A stretch of DNA of 49,435 nucleotides from Oceanisphaera psychrotolerans (GCF_001870485.1 NZ_MDKE01000021.1:1-49435); one strand, 5' to 3'. Shown: positions 9,149 through 20,056, counted from the stretch's first letter. The notes: generated by a model from the sequence alone, not told the origin. Numbers and translations: made by a program.

Positions 9149-9291
9149 CCGAAGCCGGGGGCTGATACGGTTCCGTCACGAGGAAGAAGGTCGTTCCAGA
9201 GCCAATGTTCACGGCAGGGATCCCCTTGCCGTATGTTGGCGCTGGGGGACCTTGTTCCGATGACATCCCGGCTGACAGCTCCCCGGCTTGG
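9149..9291. other. extended hairpin between livJ and livH
   Basis: Nearly the whole intergenic region folds into one long imperfect hairpin. Paired segments from outside to inside are 9149-9150/9290-9291, 9152-9160/9281-9289, 9161-9164/9276-9279, 9175-9177/9262-9264, 9182-9185/9255-9258, 9189-9192/9248-9251, 9196-9199/9242-9245, 9201-9205/9236-9240 and 9211-9219/9224-9232, with the tip loop at 9220-9223. No U-run follows. It may protect livJ mRNA and lower expression of the membrane genes, or be a palindromic repeat. No family recognised. Confidence 0.55.
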
Positions 9292-9347
9292 ATCTGCTTT
9301 AATATTATTGCTGTCACCCCTCCCGCTCTACGACAAGGAAAGGTTGT

Positions 9348-10270
9348 ATGTCTGAGCCCATTCTTTATTTTATCCAGCAGTTGCTCAATGGCCTGACCAT
9401 CGGCAGCACCTACGCGTTGATCGCCATCGGTTACACCATGGTCTATGGCATCATCGGCATGATCAACTTCGCTCACGGCGAGGTCTACATGATCGGCGCC
9501 TATGCCGCCTTCATGGTGATGACCGGCCTGATGATGGCAGGCATCGACAGCACCGTGGTGCTGCTGACCGCCGCCTTTCTGGTGAGCATCACCCTGACCA
9601 GCGTCTACGGCTACTCCATCGAGCGGGTGCCTACCGGCCGCTGCGGGGCAGCAAGCGGCTGATCGCGCTGATCTCCGCCATCGGCATGTCCATATTTCTG
9701 CAGAACATGATGCGGCTGTCTCAGGGCTCGCGCGATATCGCCATGCCCAGCCTGATCCCCGGCGGCTGGACCTTTGGTGACAGCGGCTTTCAGGCCTCGC
9801 TGTCCTATATGCAGCTGATTATCTTCGTGGTGACCTTCGTGGCCATGACATTGCTGTCGTTGTTCATTTCCCGTTCTCGCATGGGGCGCGCCTGCCGGGC
9901 CTGTGCCGAAGACCTGAAAATGGCCAACCTGCTCGGTATCAACAGCAACACGGTGATTGCGCTGACCTTCGTCATCGGCGCCGCCCTGGCGGCGGTGGCC
10001 GGCGTGCTGCTGGGCTCCTATTACGGGGTCATCAATCCCTATATCGGTTTCATGGCCGGGCTGAAGGCCTTTACCGCGGCAGTTCTGGGCGGTATCGGCA
10101 GTATTCCCGGCGCCGTGCTCGGGGGCCTCTTGCTGGGGGTGACCGAAGCCATGACCGGTGCTTACTTCAGTACCGAATACAAGGATGTGGTCTCCTTCGG
10201 GCTGCTGATCGCGGTGTTGTTGTTCATGCCGACCGGCATTCTGGGTAAACCGGAGGTAGAGAAGGTATGA
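9348..10270 (+). pseudogene. livH: branched-chain amino-acid ABC permease LivH, frameshifted as sequenced
   Basis: The ATG at 9348 (AAGGA upstream) starts a LivH N-terminus (ISTL-type GSTYALIAIGYTMVYGIIG, INFAHGEVYMIGAY) that runs to SIERV and then leaves frame at about 9629, ending at 9662. The next frame takes up exactly where LivH should continue: A-Y-R-P-L-R-G-S-K-R-L-I, then GMSIFLQN, RACAEDLKMANLLGIN and [14 protein letters not shown] to 10270. One missing G near 9627-9630 explains it; restored length is about 307 aa, as in E. coli. LivH is one of two membrane subunits forming the LIV channel. All other liv genes are intact and livM overlaps the end by 4 bp, so either this is a recent mutation or a sequencing error. 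The downstream part alone would not make a working permease. Confidence 0.9.
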
Positions 10271-11504
10271 GCAAGTTAAAACCTGCACTGATTGCCGCCG
10301 TCCTGTTTCTGCTGCTGGCCGGCTGGTTACTTGGTTTTCGGCTGGAAACCGCCGGCACCAAACTGGTGGTGAGCAACCGCATGGATGCGGCATGGGAATG
10401 GCTGTTGCTGGGCGCAGGCCTGGTGTTTGCCGCCCAGTTGTTTCAGCACCAGTTGCGCAAGCCCTTTCAATATCTGTCGGATCGCAAAAGCGGCTTCGCC
10501 CTGCCGGTACCGGAAGAGCGGCCCTGGCTGTATCGCATCGTCACCGTGCTGGTGTTGGCCACCTTGCTGATCTGGCCCTTTATGGGGTCACGCGGCGCCG
10601 TGGATCTGGCCACCCTGACCCTGATTTACGTGATGCTGGGGCTGGGGCTGAACGTGGTGGTGGGCCTGGCCGGGTTGCTGGATCTGGGCTACGTCGCTTT
10701 CTATGCGGTAGGTGCCTACAGCTATGCCCTGCTCAACGCCTATCTGGGGCTCGATTTCTGGACCTGCCTGCTGATCTCCGGCGGCATGGCGGCGCTGTTC
10801 GGCTTTTTGCTCGGTTTTCCGGTGCTGCGTCTGCGTGGCGATTATCTGGCCATCGTGACCCTGGGCTTCGGTGAGATCATCCGGATTCTGCTCAACAACA
10901 TGACCGAGCTTACCGGTGGCCCCAACGGCATCGCCGGCATTCCCAAACCCACCCTGTTCGGGCTGGAGTTCGAGCGGCGGGGCGGCAACACCTTCCACCA
11001 GTTTTTCGATATCGCGTACAACTCGGGCCACAAGGTGATTTTCCTCTACCTGTTGGCGCTGTTGCTGGTGATATTCACCATCTTCATCATCAATCGACTG
11101 CTACGCATGCCGCTGGGCCGGGCCTGGGAGGCGCTGCGCGAAGATGAAATCGCCTGCCGCTCGCTGGGCCTGAATCCGACCCTGGTCAAGCTCAGCGCCT
11201 TCACCATCGGCGCCGCCTTCGCCGGCTTTGCCGGCAGCTTCTTCGCCGCTCGTCAGGGATTCATCAGCCCCGAGTCCTTCGTGTTTATCGAATCGGCCAT
11301 CATCCTGGCCATAGTAGTGCTGGGCGGCATGGGCTCGCAGATTGGCGTGGTGCTGGCGGCCATCGTCATGACCATATTGCCGGAGCTGACCCGGGAATTT
11401 AACGAATACCGCATGCTGCTGTTCGGCCTGCTGATGGTATTGATGATGATCTGGCGGCCTCAGGGGCTGCTGCCGATGCACAGACCCCACATGGAGCTGA
11501 AATC

Positions 11505-11508
<4 letters not shown>
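10267..11508 (+). CDS. livM: branched-chain amino-acid ABC transporter permease LivM
   Basis: 413 aa; the ATG at 10267 overlaps the livH stop (ATGA-type junction), indicating translational coupling. The N-terminus has extra membrane helices before the BPD_transp_2 core, as in E. coli LivM. The core shows [48 protein letters not shown] and, in the EAA-like loop, [25 protein letters not shown], which contacts the ATPases. It pairs with LivH in the inner membrane and is driven by LivG and LivF. livG overlaps its 3' end by 4 bp. Confidence 0.95.
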
Positions 11509-12269
<761 letters not shown>

Positions 12270-12271
12270 GC

Positions 12272-12976
<705 letters not shown>

Positions 12977-13042
12977 GGTAACCCCTGATGCCAAGGCCGC
13001 CGAGATTGGGTAAACTGCCTCAATTTACGCAAGGAGTAACCC

Positions 13043-13360
13043 ATGGAGCAGTTTGCCCATATTTCGGTGGCCGAGGCCGACACCCTGCTGAGTGAGGGCC
13101 GCGCCCGACTGGTGGATATTCGCGATCCCCAGTCTTTCGCCCAGGCTCATGCCGAAGGGGCCTTTCACCTGACCAACGATACCTTGGTGTCCTTTACCAA
13201 TGAGGTCGACTACGACACCCCGGTGGTAGTGATGTGCTATCACGGCATCAGCAGTCAGGGGGCGGCCCAGTACCTGATCAATCAGGGCTTCGAAGAAGTC
13301 TACAGTCTGGACGGCGGCTTCGAAGCCTGGCGCCGGACCCAGTCCGTGGTCACCCCCTGA
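13043..13360 (+). CDS. glpE: thiosulfate sulfurtransferase GlpE
   Basis: 105 aa single-domain rhodanese; AAGGAG before the ATG at 13043. The active-site loop is [10 protein letters not shown] with the persulfide-forming Cys65, and DIRDPQSF is the usual rhodanese N-terminal motif. It transfers sulfur from thiosulfate to acceptors such as cyanide or dithiols in the cytoplasm. Its TGA overlaps the ATG of glpG (ATGA), so the two are coupled as in E. coli glpEGR; glpR is not present here. Confidence 0.94.
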   Translation: MEQFAHISVAEADTLLSEGRARLVDIRDPQSFAQAHAEGAFHLTNDTLVSFTNEVDYDTPVVVMCYHGISSQGAAQYLINQGFEEVYSLDGGFEAWRRTQSVVTP

Positions 13361-14193
13361 TGAAATTGCTGCTGGTGCTTGATGATCCGCGCCGGGCCCA
13401 GTCCTTCGTGGATTACCTGGCCGATATCGGCCTCAAATGCGAACTCACGCTGGATGATGACAATAACGTCAGCATCTGGCTGGTGAACGAATCCCGCTAT
13501 CAGCAGGCCCAGCAGGAGGTGAAGCGCTTCATTGCCGAGCCGCTGCATCCCCGTTATCAGGACGCGTCCTGGCGCCAGGGCGACACCCATGTGCATTTTG
13601 CCGAAGACAGTCGGCAGCCGGGATGGCTGAGTGATGTGCTGAGCCGGACCGGACCGGTCAATATGCTGGTGCTGCTCGCCTGCGTGGCCATCTATGGCCT
13701 GAGCTGGCTCGGTTTGCCGATGTTCGGGTTGCTGGCGTTTCCTTCCAGTTGGGAGTCACTGCTGGGTTCCGAGTTCTGGCGTGCCTTTACCCCCGCACTG
13801 CTGCACTTTTCCCTGATGCACCTGGTATTCAACCTGTTCTGGTGGTGGTATCTGGGTGGCATGGTGGAGCGGCGGCTGGGCCATGGCAAGTTGCTGGTGC
13901 TGTTGCTGGTGGCGGCGGTGTTGCCCAACCTGATGCAGTTCTGGGCCAGCGGGCCGCGCTTCGGTGGGCTGTCGGGAGTGGTCTATGCCCTGCTGGCCTA
14001 CGTCTGGCTGTCCGGCCGGCTCAACCCGGCCCGCGGGATAGGTCTGCCGGACGGCATGGCGGTGTTCATGGTGGTCTGGCTGGTGCTGGGCTTTGCCGGG
14101 GTGCTGGGGCCGGTGGCCAATCTGGCGCACCTGGGCGGCGGACTCATCGGCCTGTTACAGGCCTGGTTCGACCGCGGACGCCGAACCCGGTAA
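13360..14193 (+). CDS. glpG: rhomboid intramembrane serine protease GlpG
   Basis: 277 aa from the ATG at 13360, which overlaps the glpE stop; longer in-frame starts lie inside glpE. The first 90 residues are the soluble cytoplasmic domain, followed by six membrane helices. The catalytic serine is Ser205 in GGLSGVVYA and the histidine is His257 in LAHLGGG; Asn158 in HLVFNLFWWW is the oxyanion-hole residue and lies in the same helix as the conserved His. These match Ser201 and His254 of E. coli. It cleaves membrane proteins within the bilayer. It is convergent with the FliL-like gene, with only 6 bp between stops. Confidence 0.95.
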   Translation: MKLLLVLDDPRRAQSFVDYLADIGLKCELTLDDDNNVSIWLVNESRYQQAQQEVKRFIAEPLHPRYQDASWRQGDTHVHFAEDSRQPGWLSDVLSRTGPVNMLVLLACVAIYGLSWLGLPMFGLLAFPSSWESLLGSEFWRAFTPALLHFSLMHLVFNLFWWWYLGGMVERRLGHGKLLVLLLVAAVLPNLMQFWASGPRFGGLSGVVYALLAYVWLSGRLNPARGIGLPDGMAVFMVVWLVLGFAGVLGPVANLAHLGGGLIGLLQAWFDRGRRTR

Positions 14194-14199
14194 TGATGT

Positions 14200-14592
14200 T
14201 TACTGATACAGGAAGTTGGTAAACAGCAGGCGATGGATGGGGGCCTGACCGGTTTCTTTCAGCAATAAATCGTTGAGCCGCTGCTGTCCTTCGCTGGCCA
14301 GTTCGTTGCGTACCGGCAGCGAACGGATTTCCTGCTGGTTTTGCTCGGCCAGCAGGTTGTTGATGGCATCCCGCAGCAACGGCATATGCTGCTCCACCAG
14401 CGCCATTTGGTCGGCACTTTTCAGCATCAAATCGATGGATACCCGGATATAACCCAGAGCCTGGCCCGAATTCTGGTAGTTGGTAATAATGTCCGGTGTC
14501 ATGGTGTAGTATAAGGGCCCCTCGGGAGCCGTCTCCTGAGCCCGAAGCTGACCGGCGGTCAACAGGATACAGAGTGCGATAAAGCGGAGCAT
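14200..14592 (-). CDS. FliL-family protein, secreted
   Basis: 130 aa from the ATG at 14592, with AAAGG upstream; a longer frame to 14748 has no support. The N-terminus MLRFIALCILLTAGQLRAQ is a signal peptide. The mature part (YYTMTPDIITNYQN, GYIRVSIDLMLKS, LLRDAINNLLAEQ, LLKETGQAPIHRLLFTNFLYQ) follows the pattern of FliL basal-body associated proteins, which resemble stomatin-like domains. Unlike flagellar FliL it has a cleavable signal rather than a membrane anchor and no flagellar neighbours, so it is probably a paralogue with another periplasmic role. Divergent from ubiC. Confidence 0.75.
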   Translation of the reverse strand: MLRFIALCILLTAGQLRAQETAPEGPLYYTMTPDIITNYQNSGQALGYIRVSIDLMLKSADQMALVEQHMPLLRDAINNLLAEQNQQEIRSLPVRNELASEGQQRLNDLLLKETGQAPIHRLLFTNFLYQ

Positions 14593-14718
14593 CGTAAGCC
14601 TTTCTGTCTGAATGAACAGAGTATTGTTTAAACAAAGCGGTGGCCGGTCAAGTGAATACGTGTTTTTCAGCAACAAGCAGCGATTCGAGTATGTGTTTTG
14701 CCATTTCAGGAAGTAGCA

Positions 14719-15276
14719 GTGACTAACACCGTCGATCATGCCTGGCACTGGGGGCCGGAATTACCGCCGTCCCGGATGCCGTTGTGCAGCTGGCTGCAGG
14801 ATACCGGCTCTCTGACCGAACGACTGCGCCGTCATTGCCGACAGTTCCGGGTCCAGTTACAGAGCACCACCGCCACCATGGCGCTGACCCCGGCCCAGGC
14901 CGCCTGGATTGGTGCCGAACGGGCTTTTTGCCGCGAGGTGTTGCTGCTCTGCGACGAGCAGCCCTGGGTTTATGCCAGCTCATTATATTCTCCCTCGACC
15001 CTGGATGCGGTCCCGGCCCTGGCCGGACTGGGCCAGCGCGCGCTGGGTGAACTGCTGTTTGAAGATCCCCGGCTGGTGCGCAGCGAGTTCGAATTTGCCC
15101 GGCTGACGGAACCGCAGTGGCGGCAACTGGCCCAACAGCAGGACCTTTCTCAGCAGATAGCGCAGGAGGCTGGCGCCTCCTTGCCCTGGGCCCGGCGTTC
15201 ACTGCTGGCCACCGGCCAGGCCGGGGTGCTGGTGACCGAATTGTTTTTGCCTGCGGCTCAGGCTTACCGAAAGTAG
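14719..15276 (+). CDS. ubiC: chorismate lyase UbiC
   Basis: 185 aa if started at the GTG at 14719, which has AGGAAG five bases upstream; a TTG at 14698 is the alternative. The protein shows [16 protein letters not shown] and [23 protein letters not shown], and ends [15 protein letters not shown], the C-terminal part that includes the conserved Glu of the active site. It converts chorismate to 4-hydroxybenzoate and pyruvate, the first committed step of ubiquinone synthesis. ubiA follows 8 bp later, so both enzymes are made together. Confidence 0.92.
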   Translation: MTNTVDHAWHWGPELPPSRMPLCSWLQDTGSLTERLRRHCRQFRVQLQSTTATMALTPAQAAWIGAERAFCREVLLLCDEQPWVYASSLYSPSTLDAVPALAGLGQRALGELLFEDPRLVRSEFEFARLTEPQWRQLAQQQDLSQQIAQEAGASLPWARRSLLATGQAGVLVTELFLPAAQAYRK

Positions 15277-15284
15277 AGAGAATC

Positions 15285-16151
15285 ATGACGACAACTGCAT
15301 CCCGTCCCCGCTGGCGCGCTTATATGGCGTTGGCCCGACTCGACAAGCCCATCGGTACCTTGTTGCTGCTGTGGCCCACCCTGTGGGCACTCTGGATCGC
15401 CGGCGATGGTCACCCTTCATTCTGGCTGTTACTGGTGTTTGTGGCCGGGGTCTTCTCGATGCGCTCCGCCGGTTGTGTTATCAACGATTATGCGGACCGC
15501 CATATCGACGGCCACGTCAAGCGTACTCAAGGCCGGCCGTTGCCAAGTGGCGAGCTGACCGAGCGGCAGGCGCTGGGCTTTTTTGCGCTGCTGGTGGGGG
15601 TTTCCTTCCTGCTGGTGCTGACCACCAACGCCCTGACCATCAAGCTGGCGGTGGCAGGTCTGGGCTGGGCCGCGCTCTATCCCTTCATGAAGCGTTACAC
15701 CAACCTGCCGCAGCTGTTTCTCGGCATCGCCTTTTCCTGGGCCATTCCCATGGCCTTTGCCGCCCAGAGTAACAGCCTGCCACCGGGGCTTTGGCTGCTG
15801 TTTGCCGCCAACCTGACCTGGACCATCGCCTACGACACCATGTATGCCATGGTGGACAGAGATGACGATCTGCGTATCGGGGTCAAGTCGACCGCCATCC
15901 TGTTTGGTCGCCGCGACAAGCTGATAGTCGGTCTGCTGCAGTTGCTGACCTTGATCTTGCTGGTGGCCGCCGGTCAGCAGTTTGCCCTGGGGCCGCTGTT
16001 CTACTGGGGATTGCTGGGCGCCGCCGGCCTGTTTGTCTATCAGCAGCGCCTGATCCGCGACCGGGAGCGGATGGCCTGCTTCGGCGCCTTCCTCAACAAC
16101 AACTATGTGGGCATGCTGGTGTTTGCCGGTTTGGTGCTGAGCTTGCTTTAA
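15285..16151 (+). CDS. ubiA: 4-hydroxybenzoate octaprenyltransferase UbiA
   Basis: 288 aa from the ATG at 15285, preceded by AGAGAG; upstream frame extension overlaps ubiC and is ignored. It is an integral membrane prenyltransferase with the two Asp-rich motifs that bind Mg-diphosphate: NDYADRHID at 67-75 and [12 protein letters not shown] in the second half. It joins the polyprenyl chain to 4-hydroxybenzoate made by UbiC. The next gene is lexA after about 100 bp, as in the E. coli ubiC-ubiA...lexA region but without plsB and dgkA between. Confidence 0.96.
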   Translation: MTTTASRPRWRAYMALARLDKPIGTLLLLWPTLWALWIAGDGHPSFWLLLVFVAGVFSMRSAGCVINDYADRHIDGHVKRTQGRPLPSGELTERQALGFFALLVGVSFLLVLTTNALTIKLAVAGLGWAALYPFMKRYTNLPQLFLGIAFSWAIPMAFAAQSNSLPPGLWLLFAANLTWTIAYDTMYAMVDRDDDLRIGVKSTAILFGRRDKLIVGLLQLLTLILLVAAGQQFALGPLFYWGLLGAAGLFVYQQRLIRDRERMACFGAFLNNNYVGMLVFAGLVLSLL

Positions 16152-16208
16152 CGGTGGCAAGGGCGAGGACAGGGCGTTACCGACTTTATGCTTGCCCTGC
16201 CGGATTTA

Positions 16209-16244
16209 CTGGATATACTGACAGTTAACTGTATAAAAAAACAG
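16209..16244 (+). promoter_or_regulatory. two SOS (LexA) boxes before lexA
   Basis: A perfect CTGT-N8-ACAG box is at 16229-16244, and a second with one mismatch (CTGG-N8-ACAG) is at 16209-16224, 4 bp upstream. E. coli lexA has the same paired arrangement, so autorepression by LexA and induction by DNA damage are expected. The ATG follows 7 bp after the second box. Confidence 0.9.
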
Positions 16245-16251
16245 GTCCATT

Positions 16252-16863
16252 ATGAAAGCCCTTACGCCTCGCCAGTCTCAGGTACTGGATATCATCAAAG
16301 AGCATATTCAGCAGACCGGCATGCCGCCGACCCGTGCCGAAATTGCCCAGACGCTGGGTTTTAAATCGGCCAACGCAGCCGAAGAACATCTCAAGGCGCT
16401 GGCCAAGAAAGGCGTGATCACCATGATGCCCGGCACCTCTCGCGGTATTCGTCTGGCCGAGGAAGAAGAAGAGGAACTGGGGTTACCGCTGATCGGACGT
16501 GTCGCCGCCGGTGAGCCCATTCTGGCCCAGCAGCATATCGAGAGCCATTACAAGCTGGATCCGTCCCTGTTCCATCCTTCGGCCGATTTTCTGCTGCGCG
16601 TAAAGGGCATGAGTATGAAGAATATCGGCATCATGGACGGCGACCTGCTGGCAGTGCACAAGACCCAGGAAGTCCGCAACGGTCAGGTGGTGGTGGCCCG
16701 GCTGGACGATGAAGTGACGGTCAAACGCTTTCAGCGCCAGGGCAGCAAGGTCAGTCTGTTACCCGAAAACGAGGAACTTTCTCCCATTGAGGTAGACCTG
16801 CGCAGTCAGGAGCTGACCATCGAAGGACTTGCCGTCGGTGTAATCCGCAACGCCGACTTCTGA
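16252..16863 (+). CDS. lexA: LexA repressor
   Basis: 203 aa; ATG at 16252. The N-terminal winged helix (residues 1-65) includes [26 protein letters not shown], which recognises SOS boxes. The self-cleavage bond is Ala86-Gly87 (RVAAGEPI), and the catalytic dyad is Ser121 (GMSMKN) and Lys158 (VTVKRF). RecA filaments trigger autocleavage and derepression of the SOS regulon. A palindrome TTGTTCtGAACAA sits at 16871-16883 after the stop. In E. coli dinF follows lexA; here an 8-kb cytochrome oxidase module lies between lexA and the dinF-like gene. Confidence 0.98.
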   Translation: MKALTPRQSQVLDIIKEHIQQTGMPPTRAEIAQTLGFKSANAAEEHLKALAKKGVITMMPGTSRGIRLAEEEEEELGLPLIGRVAAGEPILAQQHIESHYKLDPSLFHPSADFLLRVKGMSMKNIGIMDGDLLAVHKTQEVRNGQVVVARLDDEVTVKRFQRQGSKVSLLPENEELSPIEVDLRSQELTIEGLAVGVIRNADF

Positions 16864-17302
16864 TTTTCCCTTGTTCTGAACAACGCACTCCGGGGTGGTT
16901 CATCTGCCCCGCCTCTCTTATGCCAATTACATTAATCATCTGATTAAAATTCTGATTTGCCCCCCAGAGGCAACACAGTCCCCCTGTACTCCGAGTAGCC
17001 CGAAAAAGTGCCAACAGGCGACTCAGCAGCATCAAGGAGAACAAGGAAGCTGCTGTGCCGACCTCCCGTTTCAGGGATGAAACGGAGAGTGTACATGGAT
17101 ATATCCACAGCGTGTCGGCAGAGCAGGCCCTTTGTTCTATCCCTCCGGTGAGTTCTAACTTCCTTTTTTACTTCAATTTTTTACTTTTTCATTATCAGTG
17201 CTTTACTTAGTGAGTGCCGGGCAGAAGGACGCGGTCGCCCGACAAGCACTGACTCGTTATGCGAGTGCACCAAAAATACAGGAAGAACTTTTGGGGGTGC
17301 GT
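16864..17302. other. non-coding region lexA-coxB
   Basis: About 440 bp without a supported gene. It contains the palindromes 16871-16883 and TTAATCA-TC-TGATTAA (16932-16947), a small hairpin at 16957-16973, and the folded element at 17052-17124. T-rich tracts follow at 17160-17190. It probably carries the coxB promoter and leader, but I could not place a good -35/-10 pair. Confidence 0.5.
17052..17124 (+). other. candidate structured leader RNA of the cox operon
   Basis: GCTGTGCCGAC (17052-17062) pairs with GTCGGCAGAGC (17114-17124) apart from one mismatch. Enclosed are an 8-bp hairpin with GNRA-type loop GGGA (17066-17073 with 17078-17085) and the palindrome TGGATATATCCA (17096-17107). This gives a three-way-junction shape about 180 nt before coxB. 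No known RNA family recognised; function is inference only. Confidence 0.4.
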
Positions 17303-18424
17303 GTGAAGCCGATTATTTTGCTGTTGTCCCTGCTGGCAACGCTGCCTGCAAGGGCGCAAGCTCGTCTGAATATGACCGAAGGGGTCACCGACATCAGCCA
17401 GAAGGTGTATGGCCTGCATATGACCATACTGATTATCTGTGCGGTGATTGGCCTGCTGCTGTTCGGAGTCATGTTCTGGGCCATTATTCATCATCGAAAA
17501 TCCAAAGGCGCCCGGGCGGCGCAATTTCATGAAAGCACCAAGGTCGAAATCCTCTGGACCCTTATCCCTTTCGTGATCCTGATTGCCATGGCGGTGCCGG
17601 CCACTCGCACCCTGGTGGCGATGGAGGACAGCTCTCAGTCCGATCTCACGGTGCAGGTCACCGGCTCTCAGTGGAAATGGCACTATCGTTATTTCGATGA
17701 AGGCGTCGAGTTCTACAGCCTGCTGGCTACCTTGCCCCAGCAAATCGAAGGCCGCGTGACCAAGGGAAAAAATTACCTGCTCGAAGTCGATCATCCGCTG
17801 GTGCTGCCGACCGATCGCAAAATCCGTTTCCTGATCACCTCCGATGACGTTATCCATTCCTGGTGGATGCCGGCCTTTGCGGTGAAGAAAGACGCCATTC
17901 CCGGCTTTATCAACGAGGCCTGGACCCGTATCAACCAGCCCGGACTCTATCGTGGTCAGTGTGCCGAGCTGTGCGGCAAGGATCACGGTTTCATGCCGAT
18001 AGTGGTGGACGCCCGAACGCCAGAGGAGTTCGACGGCTGGCTGGCCAATATCCGGGCCGAGCAGGCCGCAGCCCGGGCCGCCGAGCAGGAACTGGTGGCA
18101 ATGGAGATGACCCGGGATGAATTGATGCAGCTGGGTGAGCAGGTTTATCAGCGCAGTTGCGCCGCCTGTCACCAGGCCAATGGTGAAGGTATTCCCGGCG
18201 CCTTTCCGGCACTCAAGGGCAGTGAGCTGGTCCTCAACGACAGGGCCGCCCATATCGATATCGTGCTGTACGGCAAGGCCGGCACCGCCATGCAGAGTTT
18301 CGACAAGCAGCTGGCGCTGAAAGAGCTGGCCGCGGTGATCACCTATGAGCGTAATGCCTGGGGGAATGACACCGGCGATCTGGTGCAACCCGGCGATATC
18401 CATCAGGCCAGGCAGGGACAATAG
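17303..18424 (+). CDS. coxB: cytochrome c oxidase subunit II with fused cytochrome c (caa3 type)
   Basis: 373 aa from the GTG at 17303 (VKPIILLLSLLATLPARA, a signal peptide); a GTG at 17297 is equally possible, and a frame start at 17198 would bury the signal. Two membrane helices follow, then the cupredoxin domain with the CuA ligands in GQCAELCGKDHGFM and HSWWMPAF. After about residue 270 comes a cytochrome c domain with heme site CAACH (Cys286, Cys289, His290). Subunit II accepts electrons from cytochrome c and passes them via CuA to heme a; the fused heme marks a caa3-type enzyme. First gene of an operon with coxA 9 bp downstream. Confidence 0.94.
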   Translation: MKPIILLLSLLATLPARAQARLNMTEGVTDISQKVYGLHMTILIICAVIGLLLFGVMFWAIIHHRKSKGARAAQFHESTKVEILWTLIPFVILIAMAVPATRTLVAMEDSSQSDLTVQVTGSQWKWHYRYFDEGVEFYSLLATLPQQIEGRVTKGKNYLLEVDHPLVLPTDRKIRFLITSDDVIHSWWMPAFAVKKDAIPGFINEAWTRINQPGLYRGQCAELCGKDHGFMPIVVDARTPEEFDGWLANIRAEQAAARAAEQELVAMEMTRDELMQLGEQVYQRSCAACHQANGEGIPGAFPALKGSELVLNDRAAHIDIVLYGKAGTAMQSFDKQLALKELAAVITYERNAWGNDTGDLVQPGDIHQARQGQ

Positions 18425-18433
18425 GGGGCAGGG

Positions 18434-20056
18434 ATGACACAGTTAAACAGAACGGCGGACATTGCCGACGAACATCTGGGCCACCAGGAGGCTCATCACG
18501 GCCCGGCCAGAGGCTTCAGCCGCTGGCTGTTCACCACCAACCATAAAGACATCGGCACCATGTATCTGCTGTTCAGCCTGACCATGTTCTTTGTGGGTGG
18601 CGGCATGGCCATGGTGATCCGGGCCGAGTTGTTCCAGCCCGGCCTGCAGCTGGTGGAGCCGAACTTCTTCAACCAGATGACCACCATGCACGGCCTGGTG
18701 ATGATTTTCGGCGCCGTGATGCCGTCCTTTGTCGGCCTCGCCAACTGGATGATCCCGATGATGATAGGCGCGCCGGACATGGCACTGCCGCGGATGAACA
18801 ACTGGAGCTTCTGGATACTGCCCTTCGCCTTCGTGCTGATGCTGAGCTCGCTGTTCATGCCCGGCGGCGGGCCCAACTTCGGCTGGACCTTCTACGCGCC
18901 GCTGTCCACCACCTATTCACCCGACAGCACCGCGCTGTTTGTGTTCGCCGTTCATATCATGGGTATCAGCTCCATCATGGGGGCGATTAACGTGATCGTT
19001 ACCATATGGAACCTTAGGGCGCCGGGCATGACCTGGATGAAACTGCCGCTGTTCTGCTGGACCTGGCTGATCACCGCCTTTCTGCTGATCGCGGTGATGC
19101 CGGTGCTGGCGGGTGCGGTGACCATGGTGCTGACCGACAAGTACTTCGGCACCAGCTTCTTCGAGGCCGCCGGTGGCGGCGACCCGGTGATGTTCCAGCA
19201 TATTTTCTGGTTCTTTGGTCATCCCGAAGTTTACATCATGATATTGCCGAGTTTCGGCATCATTTCCGCCATCATTCCCACCTTCAGTCGCAAGCCGCTG
19301 TTCGGCTATGCCTCCATGGTGTACGCCACCGCCTCCATCGCGGGCCTGAGCTTTCTGGTGTGGGCGCACCACATGTTTACCGTGGGCATGCCGGTGGCGG
19401 CCGAGCTGTTCTTCATGTACTGCACCATGCTGATTTCGGTGCCGACCGGGGTCAAGGTGTTCAACTGGGTGGCTACCATGTGGCGGGGTTCGCTCAGCTT
19501 CGAAGTGCCCATGTTGTTCGCCCTGGCCTTTATCGTGCTGTTCACCATCGGCGGCTTCAGCGGCCTGATGCTGGCCATTACCCCGGCCGACTTCCAGTAC
19601 CACGATACCTATTTCGTGGTGGCTCACTTTCATTACGTGCTGGTCACCGGTGCCATCTTCTCGGTACTGGCGGCGGTGTACTACTGGCTGCCCAAATGGA
19701 CTGGTCACATGTTCAACGAGCGGCTGGCCAAGTGGCACTTCTGGTGCTCGGTGGTGTCGGTCAACGTGCTGTTCTTCCCCATGCATTTTCTTGGCCTCGG
19801 CGGCATGCCCCGCCGTATTCCCGACTATTCGCTGCAGTTTGCCGACATCAACGCCCTGGTCAGTATCGGCGGCTTCGCCTTCGGGCTGTCCCAGCTGATC
19901 TTCGTGGTGGTGCTGATCAGGTGCATGCGTGGCGGGGAGCCGGCTTCGGCCAGCCCCTGGGAAGGAGCCGATGGTCTGGAATGGACGGTGCCGTCACCGG
20001 CGCCTTACCACACCTTCAGCACGCCACCGGAGATAGAAGGCAATGGCTCACGGTAA
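18434..20056 (+). CDS. coxA: cytochrome c oxidase subunit I
   Basis: 540 aa; GGGGGCAGGG before the ATG at 18434. It is a twelve-helix heme-copper oxidase subunit I. HGLVMIFGAVMP has the heme a ligand; FGHPEVYIMILPSFGI has the CuB His and the crosslinked Tyr of A-type oxidases; the HH pair is in WAHHMFTVG; and the second heme pair is in VVAHFHYVLV. It reduces O2 to water and pumps protons in the inner membrane. It overlaps ctaG by 14 bp, indicating coupled translation. Confidence 0.97.
   Translation: MTQLNRTADIADEHLGHQEAHHGPARGFSRWLFTTNHKDIGTMYLLFSLTMFFVGGGMAMVIRAELFQPGLQLVEPNFFNQMTTMHGLVMIFGAVMPSFVGLANWMIPMMIGAPDMALPRMNNWSFWILPFAFVLMLSSLFMPGGGPNFGWTFYAPLSTTYSPDSTALFVFAVHIMGISSIMGAINVIVTIWNLRAPGMTWMKLPLFCWTWLITAFLLIAVMPVLAGAVTMVLTDKYFGTSFFEAAGGGDPVMFQHIFWFFGHPEVYIMILPSFGIISAIIPTFSRKPLFGYASMVYATASIAGLSFLVWAHHMFTVGMPVAAELFFMYCTMLISVPTGVKVFNWVATMWRGSLSFEVPMLFALAFIVLFTIGGFSGLMLAITPADFQYHDTYFVVAHFHYVLVTGAIFSVLAAVYYWLPKWTGHMFNERLAKWHFWCSVVSVNVLFFPMHFLGLGGMPRRIPDYSLQFADINALVSIGGFAFGLSQLIFVVVLIRCMRGGEPASASPWEGADGLEWTVPSPAPYHTFSTPPEIEGNGSR

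Noticed and set aside
9149-9291. integron attC site
   Set aside because: Long imperfect palindrome, but no GTTRRRY/RYYYAAC core sites at the ends and no integron cassette structure nearby.
7743-9476. 577-aa leftward ORF opposite livJ
   Set aside because: Antisense shadow spanning livJ, the intergenic hairpin and the start of livH; no recognisable domain.
16932-16947. FNR site before coxB
   Set aside because: TTAATCA-TC-TGATTAA resembles TTGAT-N4-ATCAA only loosely in bases and spacing; left as an unassigned palindrome.
17207-18421. 404-aa leftward ORF opposite coxB
   Set aside because: Antisense shadow; coxB has a signal peptide, CuA ligands and a heme motif.
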